Positions 23,072-32,448 of a stretch of DNA of 64,000 nt are shown in pieces. The DNA comes from Paraburkholderia edwinii (GTDB lineage: Bacteria; Pseudomonadota; Gammaproteobacteria; Burkholderiales; Burkholderiaceae). The position numbers were made by a program, and so were the translations under genes. The DNA lies in NCBI RefSeq assembly GCF_019428685.1, contig NZ_CP080096.1:992001-1056000 (forward strand), read 5' to 3'. Below the pieces are notes generated by a model, which saw nothing but the letters and a program-made list of their open reading frames with translations, was not told where the DNA came from and ran no database searches. Within the stretch, counting starts at the first letter, position 1; the number at the start of each line of letters is the position of its first letter.

Positions 23072-24592
23072 TTATCGCGCGCCGCGTCGCATCGAGCAGA
23101 ACACGATAACGGCAGCCGCGAGCGCAAACACGGCGGCGGCCAGGAACGCATTGCCGAACCCGGCGCCGTAGCCGGTGCGCGCAAGGTGCGCGACACTTTG
23201 CACGACTGATTGCGGATACAGCTGTGTTGCGCGTTCGAAGTCGCCCGCGACGATACGGTCGACGAAGCCAGGCGCGGCCGGGACGTTTGCGTTGGCAAGA
23301 TTGCGCAGTACCGCGTCATGCACGCTGACCGCGAGCACGGCGCCGAGGCCTGAAAAGCCGAGCAGAATGCCGGAGAAACGCGAGGTGGTGCTGATGCCGG
23401 ACGCCATGCCCGCGCGGTCGCGCGGCACGGTGCCCATGATGGCTTTTTGCGTTTCGCCGTTCAGCAGACCGCCGCCGCTGCCGAGCAGCGCCATGCCCAC
23501 AATCAGCACCGCGAAGCCTCCCGAGTGCGCGGCGATGCTCATCACCGCATTGCCGATGCCGACCACGAATAGTCCCAACGTGAGGATCTGATACGACGGA
23601 AGGTATTTGCCGAGCCGGCGGCCGAGCATCGGCAGGAACAGCATCGCGAGCGCGAACGGCAACATGCCGACGCCCGCGTCGAGTGCGCTTTCGCCACGCG
23701 CGTTCTGCAGAAAGAGCGGCAGCAGCGACGCCATCACCTGCGCACAGGCCGCATACGCGAACATCGCGACAATCGCGCCGACGAACGGCCATGCGCGAAA
23801 CAGCGTGAGATCGAGCATCGGATGCGCGCGGCGGCGCTCGACAATCGCGAAGAGCGTGAACAGCGCCACTCCTGCGAGCCCGCGCAGCACGACCGCTTCC
23901 TGAGTCCAGCCGCGCTCGGGCCCGAGAATCAGGGCCCACGTGACGCCGAACATGGCGGCCGCGAAGAGCGCGATGCCGGGAAAGTCGAGTGTTCGTGGCG
24001 TCGGGTCGCGCGATTCCTCAACAATCCTCAACACCGCGATCGCCAGCGCCGCGCAGATCGGCACATTGATATTGAAAGCCCAGCGCCAGCCGAGAAAGGC
24101 GTTGATCACGCCGCCGATTAGCGGCGAGACGACCATCGTCAGGCCCATGATGCCGCCCCAGATGGCCCACGCACGTGCGCGTTCGTTTTCGCCGTGAAAC
24201 GCATGGCCGATGATCGCCAGCGCCGGCGCAAGCTGAAACGCGGCGCCGACGCCTTGCAGCGCCCGCGCGACATAGAGCGCCTGCGCGGTCGGCGCCATAC
24301 CGCACGCGAGCGACGAGAGCGCGAACAGCGTGATGCCGATGATAAATACGCGCTTGCGGCCGAAACGGTCGGCAATCGAGCCGGCCGGCAGCAACAGCGA
24401 CGCGAAGCACAGCACGTACGCGCTGATCACCCACTCGATGTCGGCGAACGACGCGTTGAGGTCGCGCGCGATGGTCGGCAGCACGATGCCGACTACGTTC
24501 GTGTCGAGCACGGTCATCGCGCAGCCGAATGAAGCGGTCAGCAGTAGTGGGGTGTTGCGCGAGAGGGTCTGCGCAGCGGAAATGGAGCTCAT
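23072..24592 (-). CDS. MFS drug exporter, DHA2 (14-TM) family
   Basis: 506 residues with 14 predicted helices. Helix 1 contains LDTNVVGIVLPTIARDL, and loop 2-3 has the MFS signature GSIADRFGRKRVF. A second antiporter-type motif (GGIMGLTMVVSPLIGG) is in helix 5. The family exports hydrophobic drugs or metabolites by proton antiport. It is divergent from the LysR gene at 24772, with a T-N11-A dyad between them, so the LysR protein is the likely regulator. The MocR gene follows on the same strand. Confidence 0.92.
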   Translation of the reverse strand: MSSISAAQTLSRNTPLLLTASFGCAMTVLDTNVVGIVLPTIARDLNASFADIEWVISAYVLCFASLLLPAGSIADRFGRKRVFIIGITLFALSSLACGMAPTAQALYVARALQGVGAAFQLAPALAIIGHAFHGENERARAWAIWGGIMGLTMVVSPLIGGVINAFLGWRWAFNINVPICAALAIAVLRIVEESRDPTPRTLDFPGIALFAAAMFGVTWALILGPERGWTQEAVVLRGLAGVALFTLFAIVERRRAHPMLDLTLFRAWPFVGAIVAMFAYAACAQVMASLLPLFLQNARGESALDAGVGMLPFALAMLFLPMLGRRLGKYLPSYQILTLGLFVVGIGNAVMSIAAHSGGFAVLIVGMALLGSGGGLLNGETQKAIMGTVPRDRAGMASGISTTSRFSGILLGFSGLGAVLAVSVHDAVLRNLANANVPAAPGFVDRIVAGDFERATQLYPQSVVQSVAHLARTGYGAGFGNAFLAAAVFALAAAVIVFCSMRRGAR

Positions 24593-24734
24593 TCGAGGCC
24601 TTTTGCTTTTTGCCTTTTGCGGTGCGGCCGCGAGGCGCGGCGCCGCTCAGGTTGAACAGGCCGCACGGGTAGCGGCCCGATCGTTATTCAACCAGCCATC
24701 GCCGTTACGCGCATTATCGATGTTTGTAAATATA

Positions 24735-24751
24735 ATTAGCCGTAGACTAAT
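24735..24751. promoter_or_regulatory. LysR-type T-N11-A dyad
   Basis: ATTAG-N7-CTAAT, a 5-bp inverted repeat with the T-N11-A spacing typical of LysR binding sites. It is in the 179-bp divergent gap between the DHA2 exporter and the LysR gene and ends 20 bases before the LysR ATG. Confidence 0.6.
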
Positions 24752-24771
24752 AGAATGGTGCCAATCAGGAC

Positions 24772-25656
24772 ATGGAACTAAGACACCTTCGCTATTTCAT
24801 CGCGGTCGCCGAGCAGCTGCATTTCGGCCAGGCCGCCGAGATGCTCGGTATCGCGCCGCCCACGCTGACGGTGCAGATCCAGCAGATCGAGCGCACGCTC
24901 GACGCGCAGCTTTTCACACGCACGAAGCGTTCGGTTGCACTGACGCAGGCCGGCGAGGCATTTCTCGTCGAAGCGCGCGCGGCGCTCGAGCAGTTCGAGC
25001 GTGCGGTCAATATTGGACGGCGGGCAGGGCGTGGCGAGCTGGGACGCGTAAAGCTCGGTTTCGTCGGCTCGGCGGCGTTCAGCGGCGTGCTGCAGCAGCA
25101 GGTGCGCGCATTTCGCGAGGCACGTCCGCACGTATTCATCGATACGCATGAGTTTCCGATGGATGAATTGCCGGCGCTGCTCGAAGACGGGCGCGTCGAT
25201 ATCGCATTTGTGCGCATGCCGGTCGAACTGTCCACTTCGCTGCGCACGCATGTATTGCTGCGCGACCGTTTCTGCGCGGCGGTGCCGGCCGAGCATCCGC
25301 TTGCGCAAGCCGATGCGCCGATCCGCTCACGCCTCTTTGCCGGCGAACATTTCGTCGTGCCGGAGCAGCGCGAGGGTACATTCGAGGTCGGGCGGCGCGG
25401 CCGGTTCAGTCCGCAAATCGTCAGCGCGCCCGGCGGCCTTGTTTCGGTGCTGACGGACGTTTCGCTCGGTGTGGGCGTGGCGATCGTGCCGAACGTGCTG
25501 ACGAAAGCGGTCGACGTTCCGAATGTGGTCTATAAGGAGATTGCCGGCGGGCCTATTGCGTCGGAAGTGACCGCGGTGTTTCGCCGCTTCGAACGCGCGC
25601 CCGCGGTGAAAAGCCTGATCGATCAGATTACGCGTACGCCTGCGCAAGCGGCGTGA
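24772..25656 (+). CDS. LysR-family transcriptional regulator
   Basis: 294 residues. The winged helix lies at about 1-60 (MELRHLRYFIAVAEQLHFGQ, PPTLTVQIQQIE) and the periplasmic-binding-like effector domain at about 90-290. The start is close to an AGGA tract, so initiation may be weak or leaderless. Divergent orientation and the dyad at 24735-24751 suggest it controls the DHA2 exporter and itself. The effector is unknown; BenM/CatR-like proteins have the same N-terminal pattern, but an aromatic ligand cannot be claimed from sequence alone. Confidence 0.93.
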   Translation: MELRHLRYFIAVAEQLHFGQAAEMLGIAPPTLTVQIQQIERTLDAQLFTRTKRSVALTQAGEAFLVEARAALEQFERAVNIGRRAGRGELGRVKLGFVGSAAFSGVLQQQVRAFREARPHVFIDTHEFPMDELPALLEDGRVDIAFVRMPVELSTSLRTHVLLRDRFCAAVPAEHPLAQADAPIRSRLFAGEHFVVPEQREGTFEVGRRGRFSPQIVSAPGGLVSVLTDVSLGVGVAIVPNVLTKAVDVPNVVYKEIAGGPIASEVTAVFRRFERAPAVKSLIDQITRTPAQAA

Positions 25657-25755
25657 TCCCGCGGCGCGCGAGCAGTCCCGGCGCGAAGCCAGCGCGTCGA
25701 TAGTTGGGCGCGCAACGAGGCGTTGCGCGCAGTCATGCCAATAAATCGTGTTGCC

Positions 25756-25787
25756 GCCGGTTACGCCAGCTTACGCTGGTTACCGGC
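25756..25787. other. Hairpin between convergent genes
   Basis: GCCGGT ... CCAGC-ttac-GCTGG ... ACCGGC, an interrupted 11-bp stem abutting the stop codon of the molybdoenzyme gene and about 100 bases after the LysR stop. No T-run; likely an mRNA end. Confidence 0.5.
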
Positions 25788-28103
25788 TTACGCCGCGTGC
25801 CGGTGCAACAGCACCGGAATCGACTTCGACGTCGGCGTATTGCTCACATCGCCCACGCTGTGCAGCGGCACGAGCGGATTCGTTTCCGGATAATACGCGC
25901 CGATACAGCCGCGCGGAATATCGTATTCGACGAGCCGGAAGCCATCCGCGCGCCGCTCGATGCCGTCTTCCCAGACGGTTTCCATATCGACCCATTCGCC
26001 GTCCGCGAAACCGAGCATTTTCAGGTCGTCCGCGTTCATGAACACGACGCGGCGCTGGCCGTACACGCCACGATAGCGGTCGTCGAGCGCGTAAATGGTG
26101 GTGTTGTACTGGTCGTGAGAGCGCGTCGTCATCAGCGTCATCACGCGTTCGCCATGCAGTGCGCGCGCGCGCTTGATCGGCGTGTCGCGCTCGACCGCGT
26201 GAACGATAAACTGCGCCTTGCCCGACGGCGTAAGCCAGATCCGTTCGCTCGACGCGATACGCAGGCGGAAGCCACCCGGATGCTTGATCCGCTCGTTGTA
26301 TCCGTCGAAGCCCTCGATGCTCTTTTCGACTGCGTCGCGAATCCGCGCGTAATCTTGTGCGTACCAGAGCCACGGCACTTTCTTGCTGCCGAGTGTGGCG
26401 TGCGCCATGCCGGCGACGATCGCGATTTCCGATTGCAGATTCTTCGATGCCGGAATATTCATCCCATACGACACGTGCACCATCGACATCGAGTCTTCGA
26501 CGGTGACGCCTTGCGAATAGCCGCCTTGCACATCGATTTCGGTGCGGCCAAGCGTCGGCAGAATCAGCGCGTCCTTGCCGTGCACGAGATGGCTGCGGTT
26601 CAGTTTCGTCGTGATATGCACCGACAGATCGCACATGCGCAGCGCGTCGAACGTGCGCGGCGTGTCCGGCGTCGCGATCGAGAAATTGCCGCCGAGGCCG
26701 ATCAGCACTTTCACTTTGCCTTCGAGCATTTCCGCGATAGTTTCGACGACGTCGAGGCCGTGCTCGCGCGGCGGTTCGAAGTCGAATGCCTTGCCGAGCT
26801 TGTCGAGGAACGCTTGCGTCGGCTTGTCTTCGATGCCGACTGTGCGGTTGCCCTGCACGTTCGAATGACCGCGCACCGGGCACAGGCCGGCGCCTTCGCG
26901 GCCGATATTGCCGCGCATCATCATCACGTTCGACAGCATGTGGATCGTCGCGACCGAGTTCTTGTGCTGCGTGAGGCCCATGCCCCAGCACGAGATCACG
27001 CGGCGGCCCTTCGCGTAGATTTGCGTCAGCGATTCGATTTCATCGAACGGCAGACCCGCTTCCTCGACGAGCAGATCCCACGATTCGGCGCGCAGATCGT
27101 CGGCGAAGGCGGCGAAGTTCGTTGTGTGCGCATCGATAAATTCGACGTCGAGTACACGTTCGGCGACGGCTGCCTGGGCCGCATCGTCCATTTCGACGAG
27201 GCGTTTCGCCACGCCTTTCAACAGCGCAAAATCGCCGCCGAGCTTCGGCCGGATAAACGTCGAGGCGATTTTCGTGCTGCCGCCGGTCAGCATTTCGATC
27301 GGATGTTGCGGGCTCGCGAAGCGTTCGAGGCCGCGCTCGCGCAGCGGGTTGATCGACACGATCGTCGCGCCGCGCTTTGCGCACTCGCGCAGTTCGCCGA
27401 GCATGCGCGGGTGATTCGTCGCCGGGTTCTGGCCGAACACAAGAATCGTGTCCGCGTGCTCGAAGTCGTCGAGCAGGACGGTGCCTTTGCCTACGCCGAC
27501 CGTGCCCGGCAAGCCGCGGCTCGTCGCTTCGTGGCACATGTTCGAGCAATCGGGGAAGTTGTTCGTGCCGTACATGCGCACGAACAGCTGATAGAGAAAC
27601 GCGGCTTCGTTGCTGGCGCGGCCCGACGTGTAGAACGCAGCCTGATGCGGGCTGTCGAGCTGATTCAGGTGGCGCGCGATCAGTTGATACGCGTCGTCCC
27701 AGCCGATCGGTTTGTATTTGTCGGTGGCCGAGTCGTAGACCATCGGGTCCGTGAGGCGGCCGTGCTGCTCGAGCTCGTAGTCGCTCTGCGCCATCAGTTC
27801 GGCGACCGTATGCGCCTCGAAAAACGCAGGCGTCACGCGCTTGCCTGTCGCTTCCGCGGCCACCGCCTTTACGCCGTTTTCACAGAACTCGAACGTCGAT
27901 GCTTTCTCGCGGTCCGGCCATGCGCAGCCCGGGCAATCGAATCCATCGGGCTGGTTCTGGCGGAACAGGGTGCGGTAGTTGGTGCCCGATACCTTTTCCT
28001 TGAGCAGATTCAGCGCGACATACTTCAGTGCGCCCCATCCCGCTGCCGCATGTTTATAAGGCTCGATGCGTCCTTGCTGCTTCAGTTCTTTGACTTCTTC
28101 CAC
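25788..28103 (-). CDS. FdhF/YdeP-family molybdopterin oxidoreductase
   Basis: 771 residues from a GTG at 28103 with GGAG eight bases upstream; the frame opens at 28124 without such a site. It matches the YdeP branch of the formate-dehydrogenase-like family: FDCPGCAWPDREK near the N-terminus, SNMCHEATSRGL with the probable molybdenum-ligand Cys, GQNPATNHPRM, GMGLTQHKNSVATIHML and a C-terminal molydopterin-binding domain. The classic N-terminal 4Fe-4S motif is absent. The E. coli homologue is linked to acid resistance; the substrate is not established. moaA lies 2 kb away, consistent with a cofactor need. No fdhD or transporter is adjacent. Confidence 0.9.
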   Translation of the reverse strand: MEEVKELKQQGRIEPYKHAAAGWGALKYVALNLLKEKVSGTNYRTLFRQNQPDGFDCPGCAWPDREKASTFEFCENGVKAVAAEATGKRVTPAFFEAHTVAELMAQSDYELEQHGRLTDPMVYDSATDKYKPIGWDDAYQLIARHLNQLDSPHQAAFYTSGRASNEAAFLYQLFVRMYGTNNFPDCSNMCHEATSRGLPGTVGVGKGTVLLDDFEHADTILVFGQNPATNHPRMLGELRECAKRGATIVSINPLRERGLERFASPQHPIEMLTGGSTKIASTFIRPKLGGDFALLKGVAKRLVEMDDAAQAAVAERVLDVEFIDAHTTNFAAFADDLRAESWDLLVEEAGLPFDEIESLTQIYAKGRRVISCWGMGLTQHKNSVATIHMLSNVMMMRGNIGREGAGLCPVRGHSNVQGNRTVGIEDKPTQAFLDKLGKAFDFEPPREHGLDVVETIAEMLEGKVKVLIGLGGNFSIATPDTPRTFDALRMCDLSVHITTKLNRSHLVHGKDALILPTLGRTEIDVQGGYSQGVTVEDSMSMVHVSYGMNIPASKNLQSEIAIVAGMAHATLGSKKVPWLWYAQDYARIRDAVEKSIEGFDGYNERIKHPGGFRLRIASSERIWLTPSGKAQFIVHAVERDTPIKRARALHGERVMTLMTTRSHDQYNTTIYALDDRYRGVYGQRRVVFMNADDLKMLGFADGEWVDMETVWEDGIERRADGFRLVEYDIPRGCIGAYYPETNPLVPLHSVGDVSNTPTSKSIPVLLHRHAA

Positions 28104-28399
28104 GACGTTGACTCCACGATGCATTCGACTGCAACCGCTGCTGCGTCGATTTGTGCCTTGTGTTCACGCGGCGTTCGACGTAATGCGGTCTATGCGTTGC
28201 ATGGTAGGGCTGCGCAAGTGCGACGGGCAGACACACAACGCGCGATGAAGGAGGAGTACAGTCGAGTCTTCGTTGCACGCGAAAGGTGCACAGTGCTCGC
28301 GGAGGCCTATGTGCGAGCGATGGCAAAATGCGGCTCGTTGCCCCGAGCCACGCATCGAGCGTGGCGAGCGGGGCGCGTCCGCGACGGGGAGAAAGGGCG

Positions 28400-29824
28400 T
28401 TGAAACTGTATGAGAAGCTTGCCGACGACATCGAGGCACTCGTCACGCAGGGCGTATATCGGCCCGGCGAGAAGATTCCTTCGGTGCGCCGCACGAGCCA
28501 GCATCATCGTTTGAGCATCACGACTGTGCTGCGCGCCTATGCGTTGCTCGAAAGCCGCGGCGTGATCGAAAGCCGTCCGCAATCCGGTTACATCGTGCGG
28601 CCGCAGGGGCCGGCTGTGGCGGCCGAGCTCGCACCGTCGAAGCCTTTGGCGATTTCCGCGTCAGTCGACGTGAGCCGGCTCGTGCTGTCGACGCTGCGCT
28701 CGATTCGCAGCGACGAAGCGGTGCCGCTCGGTTCGCCGTATCCGGACCCGTCCGCGTTTCCGTATCAACGGATCAACCAGTACGCGAATGCGATCGCGCG
28801 TCGCCCGGGCTTGTGGCACGGCTCCGAAGAACTGCCGCCGGGCGCCCGGCCGCTGATCGGCCAGATCGCCAAGCGCTATCTGGAGAACGGGCTGACGATC
28901 GACCCGAACGAAATCGTGATTACCGTCGGCGCGACCGAGGCGATCAATCTGTGCCTGCAGGCGGTCGCAAAACCCGGCGACGTGATTGCCGTCGAATCGC
29001 CGACCTTTTACGCGATGCTGCACGCGATCGAACGCATGGGCATGCGCGCCATCGAGGTCGCGACGCATCCGCGCGAAGGCATCGACCTCGGCGCGCTCGC
29101 GGACATTCTGAAATCGCAGAAGATCGGCGCGTGCATGGTGATGCCGAATTTCCAGAATCCGCTCGGCTTCCAGATGCCCGACGACAAGAAGCGCGAGCTC
29201 GTCGAACTGCTGGCGCGCTACGACGTGCCGGCGATCGAAAACGACGTGTATCACGAACTGTATTACGGGAATTCGCATCCGACTGCGCTCAAGTCGTACG
29301 ACGAGAAAGGTCTCGTGCTGCATTGCGCGTCGTTTTCGAAGAGCCTTTCGGCGATGTACCGGATCGGCTGGGCCATCACCGGGCGCTATCGTGAGCAGGT
29401 CGAAAAGCTCAAGTTCCTCAATACGCTGACGACGCCGTCCATTCCGCAGCTCGCAATTGCCGAGTATCTGAAGAACGACGGCTACGACCATCATCTGCGC
29501 AAGCTGCGCAAAGCCTACGCTCAGCAGGCAAATCTGATGAAGGCGATGGTCAAGCGCTTCTTTCCGGAAGGCACCAAGATGTCGGAGCCGATGGGCGGCT
29601 ATGTGCTGTGGGTCGAGCTGCCGGCCGAGGTCGATTCGATGCAGCTTTATCAGCTCGCGCTGGCTAACCGTATTACGGTCGGTCCCGGCTATATGTTTTC
29701 GACGACGCCGAGCTACCGGAACTTTATCCGGCTCAATTACAGTTACCCCTGGAACGAGCACGTTGAAAAAGCGGTGATTACGCTGGGCAAGATCGTTGCG
29801 TCGTGTATGCGGTCTGCTGCTTGA
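28400..29824 (+). CDS. MocR/GntR-family regulator with aminotransferase-like domain
   Basis: 474 residues from a TTG at 28400, preceded by GGGGAGAAAGG. The frame is open to 28286, but this start gives the normal GntR N-terminus (LKLYEKLADDIEALV). The winged helix covers about 1-68 and the fold-type I PLP domain about 100-470, with the Schiff-base Lys in ASFSKSLSAMYRIGW. It is a paralogue of the 21572-23032 protein. It is divergent from the YdeP-like gene across about 300 bp, so it may regulate it or the following small gene. Many MocR proteins answer to PLP-linked amino acids; no specific ligand can be named. Confidence 0.9.
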   Translation: MKLYEKLADDIEALVTQGVYRPGEKIPSVRRTSQHHRLSITTVLRAYALLESRGVIESRPQSGYIVRPQGPAVAAELAPSKPLAISASVDVSRLVLSTLRSIRSDEAVPLGSPYPDPSAFPYQRINQYANAIARRPGLWHGSEELPPGARPLIGQIAKRYLENGLTIDPNEIVITVGATEAINLCLQAVAKPGDVIAVESPTFYAMLHAIERMGMRAIEVATHPREGIDLGALADILKSQKIGACMVMPNFQNPLGFQMPDDKKRELVELLARYDVPAIENDVYHELYYGNSHPTALKSYDEKGLVLHCASFSKSLSAMYRIGWAITGRYREQVEKLKFLNTLTTPSIPQLAIAEYLKNDGYDHHLRKLRKAYAQQANLMKAMVKRFFPEGTKMSEPMGGYVLWVELPAEVDSMQLYQLALANRITVGPGYMFSTTPSYRNFIRLNYSYPWNEHVEKAVITLGKIVASCMRSAA

Positions 29825-29869
29825 GTTGCTGCATGAGCGCTGTAATTCTATAAAAGACGGGAGGCATCA

Positions 29870-30202
29870 ATGAGTGCGACTGGAGACGAATCGCAACACG
29901 AGCCACAAAATCCACAAGAGCCGCAAGACCAGGACGGCGTGCCGGATATGAACGACCCGCAGGTGCAGCTCGTCGTCGTGCTCGGTGAGTTGTGGGGCGC
30001 GCGCAATGAATCGCCAGACAAGCCGTGGTCGCTCGCGAAGCTCAGTAAGCGCGCACAGTTGCCGATGAGCACACTGCGGCGGTTGTTAACCGAGTTGACG
30101 GCAGCAGGCCTTGTCGATGTCGAGTTGCGGCCTGATGGCACGGGATCGGCGGTATTGACGGAGCAGGGTGCGCATGTGTGTGCCGATCTGTTTAGCGCCT
30201 AG
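29870..30202 (+). CDS. Small winged-helix transcriptional regulator
   Basis: 110 residues; GGGAGG eight bases before the ATG. An acidic Gln/Pro/Glu-rich N-terminus (about 1-28) precedes a winged helix (about 30-105) with WSLAKLSKRAQLPMSTLRRLLTELTAAGLVDVELRPDG, comparable to MarR/IclR-type wHTH domains. In many Burkholderiaceae such a gene accompanies YdeP-type or moa genes; its target is unknown. It is 45 bp after the MocR gene. Its TAG overlaps the moaA stop on the other strand in the four bases CTAG. Confidence 0.85.
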   Translation: MSATGDESQHEPQNPQEPQDQDGVPDMNDPQVQLVVVLGELWGARNESPDKPWSLAKLSKRAQLPMSTLRRLLTELTAAGLVDVELRPDGTGSAVLTEQGAHVCADLFSA

Positions 30203-31374
30203 CCGCCGACCAGCGACATCCGCACCGTCGGGTAACGTTTCTTGCCCGGCACCACGCGTGTTTCCTCGCGCAACTCGGAATAGCGATCGCCGCGGCGCGT
30301 CCACACTTCGCGGATTTCGCCCGCGAGATCGTTCGCGCTGCAGCCGCTTTTCACGAGCCGGCGCAGATCGAATGATTCGGTCGCGAAGAGACACAGGAAC
30401 AGCTTGCCGTCCGCGCTGACGCGTGCACGCGTGCAGTCGCCGCAAAACGGTTGCGACACGCTCGAAATAAAACCGACGTCGCCCGCGCCGTCCGCGTAGC
30501 GATAGACCTGCGCGGTATCGCTCAGCTTGTGTTGCTCGCCGGCGCGCAATGGAAAGACCTCTTCGATCGCGCGGCGCGCATCAGCCGACGTGAATACGCC
30601 GTTTTGCGTCCACGATGCCGCGCCGCCGACGTCCATAAACTCGATAAAGCGCACCGTCACACCGCTAAAGCGGAAATGGCGGGCAAGCGGCACGATCTGG
30701 CGTTCGTTGACGCCGCGCTCGATAACCGTGTTCACCTTGACCGGCGCGAGCCCCGCCGCGCATGCCGCTTCAATGCCTTCGAGCACACGCGACACCGGAT
30801 AATCGACGCCGTTCATCCGGCGGAATACCTCGTCGTCGAGACTGTCGAGGCTGACCGTCACGCGTTGCAAGCCCGCTGCTTTTAATGCGCGGGCTTTCGC
30901 GGCGAGCAGCGAGCCGTTGGTCGTCAGCGCGAGTTCGACGGGCGTGCCGTTTCGCGTTGTCATTGCCGCAAGCCGTTCGATCAGGCGTTCGAGGTCTTTA
31001 CGCAGCAGCGGCTCGCCGCCGGTCAGGCGGATCTTGTCGACGCCCAACTGCACAAATGCGCCGGCAAGCGTCGTCAATTCGTCGAACGACAGGCGTTCCG
31101 TTGCGCTCAGAAAGCGATAGTCCTTCGTGAAGACTTCCTTCGGCATGCAGTACGTGCAGCGGAAGTTGCACTGGTCGATGACTGAAAGCCGCAGGTCTTT
31201 GAGCGGACGGCCGAGCGCGTCGAGGCAATCGGCCTCGTGGTCGAAGGTTGGCGTGCGAAGCTGCTGGATTTGCCCGCGCGCGGAGGCTCCGTGTAAGGCG
31301 GGCGCCCGCAGCGGCGTGCCGGCGTGTTGTGCGTCGGATTGGACTTCAGCTTCCGGTAGACAGACAGTGCTCAC
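30199..31374 (-). CDS. moaA: GTP 3',8-cyclase MoaA
   Basis: 391 residues from a GTG with GAGG seven bases upstream. The radical-SAM cluster is C69-x3-C73-x2-C76 (CNFRCTYC), the second 4Fe-4S cluster is in QPFCGDCTRARV with a further Cys in LFLCLF, and the chain ends with Gly-Gly (SLVGG), which is required for the C-terminal tail function. It converts GTP to 3',8-cH2GTP, the first step of molybdopterin synthesis. The N-terminus has about 45 extra residues before the core. It is close to the YdeP-like molybdoenzyme but in its own transcript. Confidence 0.96.
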   Translation of the reverse strand: MSTVCLPEAEVQSDAQHAGTPLRAPALHGASARGQIQQLRTPTFDHEADCLDALGRPLKDLRLSVIDQCNFRCTYCMPKEVFTKDYRFLSATERLSFDELTTLAGAFVQLGVDKIRLTGGEPLLRKDLERLIERLAAMTTRNGTPVELALTTNGSLLAAKARALKAAGLQRVTVSLDSLDDEVFRRMNGVDYPVSRVLEGIEAACAAGLAPVKVNTVIERGVNERQIVPLARHFRFSGVTVRFIEFMDVGGAASWTQNGVFTSADARRAIEEVFPLRAGEQHKLSDTAQVYRYADGAGDVGFISSVSQPFCGDCTRARVSADGKLFLCLFATESFDLRRLVKSGCSANDLAGEIREVWTRRGDRYSELREETRVVPGKKRYPTVRMSLVGG

Positions 31375-31532
31375 GCGCGGGCCTCTTAGTGCGGCGCGAT
31401 CGGCTTTGCCGGACTATGCGCCTTACTTTGAGGATAAAAGCGTTGCGATGTAGTGCGTGCGTACAGAGCGTAAGCCGCCGATAGAGCACAGTTGGCGCGC
31501 GCACTCCCTGTGCGTCGCACCATTGCTCGGCG

Positions 31533-31955
31533 TCAGTGGCCGGCCCCGCCATACGTCACGCAGCTGATTACGAGCGTGCCGCCGTTGCCTGTATTGCCGC
31601 CGTGTACGTTTGCCACATGCGATTCCGCATTGCCGCAATGCCACTTGACGACGAGATTGTTACCGCATGCCGGCGCCGGCGCCGGCGCTGCACGGGCCGC
31701 GGCGCGCAGGACGTATGCGCAGGTGTCGCGGTTGTTGCAAGACGATGCGGCGTCGTTGGTCAGGTCGCCTGTTGGCTTGCCTGCCGGGTTACCCGCCAGG
31801 TTACCTGAGCGCGCATCGCACGCGTCGCCGTATGTTGCAGAGTCGATGCGGATCGTCCCGGCGTAAAGGTCGGGCGAAACGGCCGCGAGCGCCGCGGCTG
31901 CGGCTAGCGCCGCTGCGCGCGAGCCATCAGATGTCCTTCGTGGGTAGCACCACAT
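31533..31955 (-). CDS. Secreted Cys-rich protein of unknown function
   Basis: 140 residues from the ATG at 31955, supported by GGAG eight bases upstream; it begins inside the last 29 bases of the SRPBCC gene. A signal peptide (AAALAAAAALAAVSPDLYA) is followed by GTIRIDSATYGDACDA and a domain with seven Cys (SSCNNRDTCAYV, PACGNNLVVKWHCG, LVISCVTYGG), probably disulfide-bonded. It resembles exported hypothetical proteins that I associate with Burkholderia. It is last in a likely arsR-SRPBCC-secreted protein operon, but a functional link is not obvious. Confidence 0.75.
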   Translation of the reverse strand: MWCYPRRTSDGSRAAALAAAAALAAVSPDLYAGTIRIDSATYGDACDARSGNLAGNPAGKPTGDLTNDAASSCNNRDTCAYVLRAAARAAPAPAPACGNNLVVKWHCGNAESHVANVHGGNTGNGGTLVISCVTYGGAGH

Positions 31956-32376
31956 GGCCAGTCTCCAGCAGCGACTTGAGATTCGACAGGATGCGCGGCC
32001 AGCCGCCCGACACCGCGCGGATAAAGTTCGAATCGTCTTTTTCGATCGAGTGTGTGATCGTTAGTTTTGCTGCGTCGCCGGACGTTTCGATTTCCATCAC
32101 GCACAGCGAGTAACCTTCGGCCTTCAATTCGGGCCTGAATTCGTTACGCCAGCGAATGGCGAGCCGTTTCGGCGGTGTGCTTTCGACGATTTCGCCCGTA
32201 TCGGCAACGCGCCCGTCCGGGAACACCATTCGCCACGACGAACCGCTCTGCCAGTCGGATTCGCAATGCATGCCGAACCAGTATTGCCGCATGAATTCGG
32301 CGCTGGTGAGCGCCGACCAGAGCTTGTCCGCCGACGTGCGGATATATGTGACATACACGAACGTGCTGTTTTCCAT
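31927..32376 (-). CDS. SRPBCC (AHSA1-like) protein
   Basis: 149 residues from the ATG at 32376, with GGAGGG six bases upstream. The START-like fold signature is present: VYVTYIRTSADKLWSALTSAEFMRQYWFG at the N-terminus, then SGSSWRMVFPDGRVADTG and a C-terminal helix (GWPRILSNLKSLLETG). It belongs to the activator-of-Hsp90-homologue-1-like group that is commonly encoded next to an ArsR regulator, as here (72 bp downstream of arsR). These proteins bind hydrophobic ligands; the actual ligand is unknown. Confidence 0.9.
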   Translation of the reverse strand: MENSTFVYVTYIRTSADKLWSALTSAEFMRQYWFGMHCESDWQSGSSWRMVFPDGRVADTGEIVESTPPKRLAIRWRNEFRPELKAEGYSLCVMEIETSGDAAKLTITHSIEKDDSNFIRAVSGGWPRILSNLKSLLETGHVVLPTKDI

Positions 32377-32448
32377 AGTAGCCCTCCAGACATCGCATTG
32401 CACTGCGGTTGACGAGGCCGCGCGGCGAGCATGGAGCACGGCCGCGCG

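Noticed and set aside
25704..28403. 899-codon plus-strand open frame
   Set aside because: Antisense to the YdeP-like gene; composition is Arg/His/Ala-rich as expected of a shadow frame in GC-rich DNA, and no motif or ribosome binding site is present.
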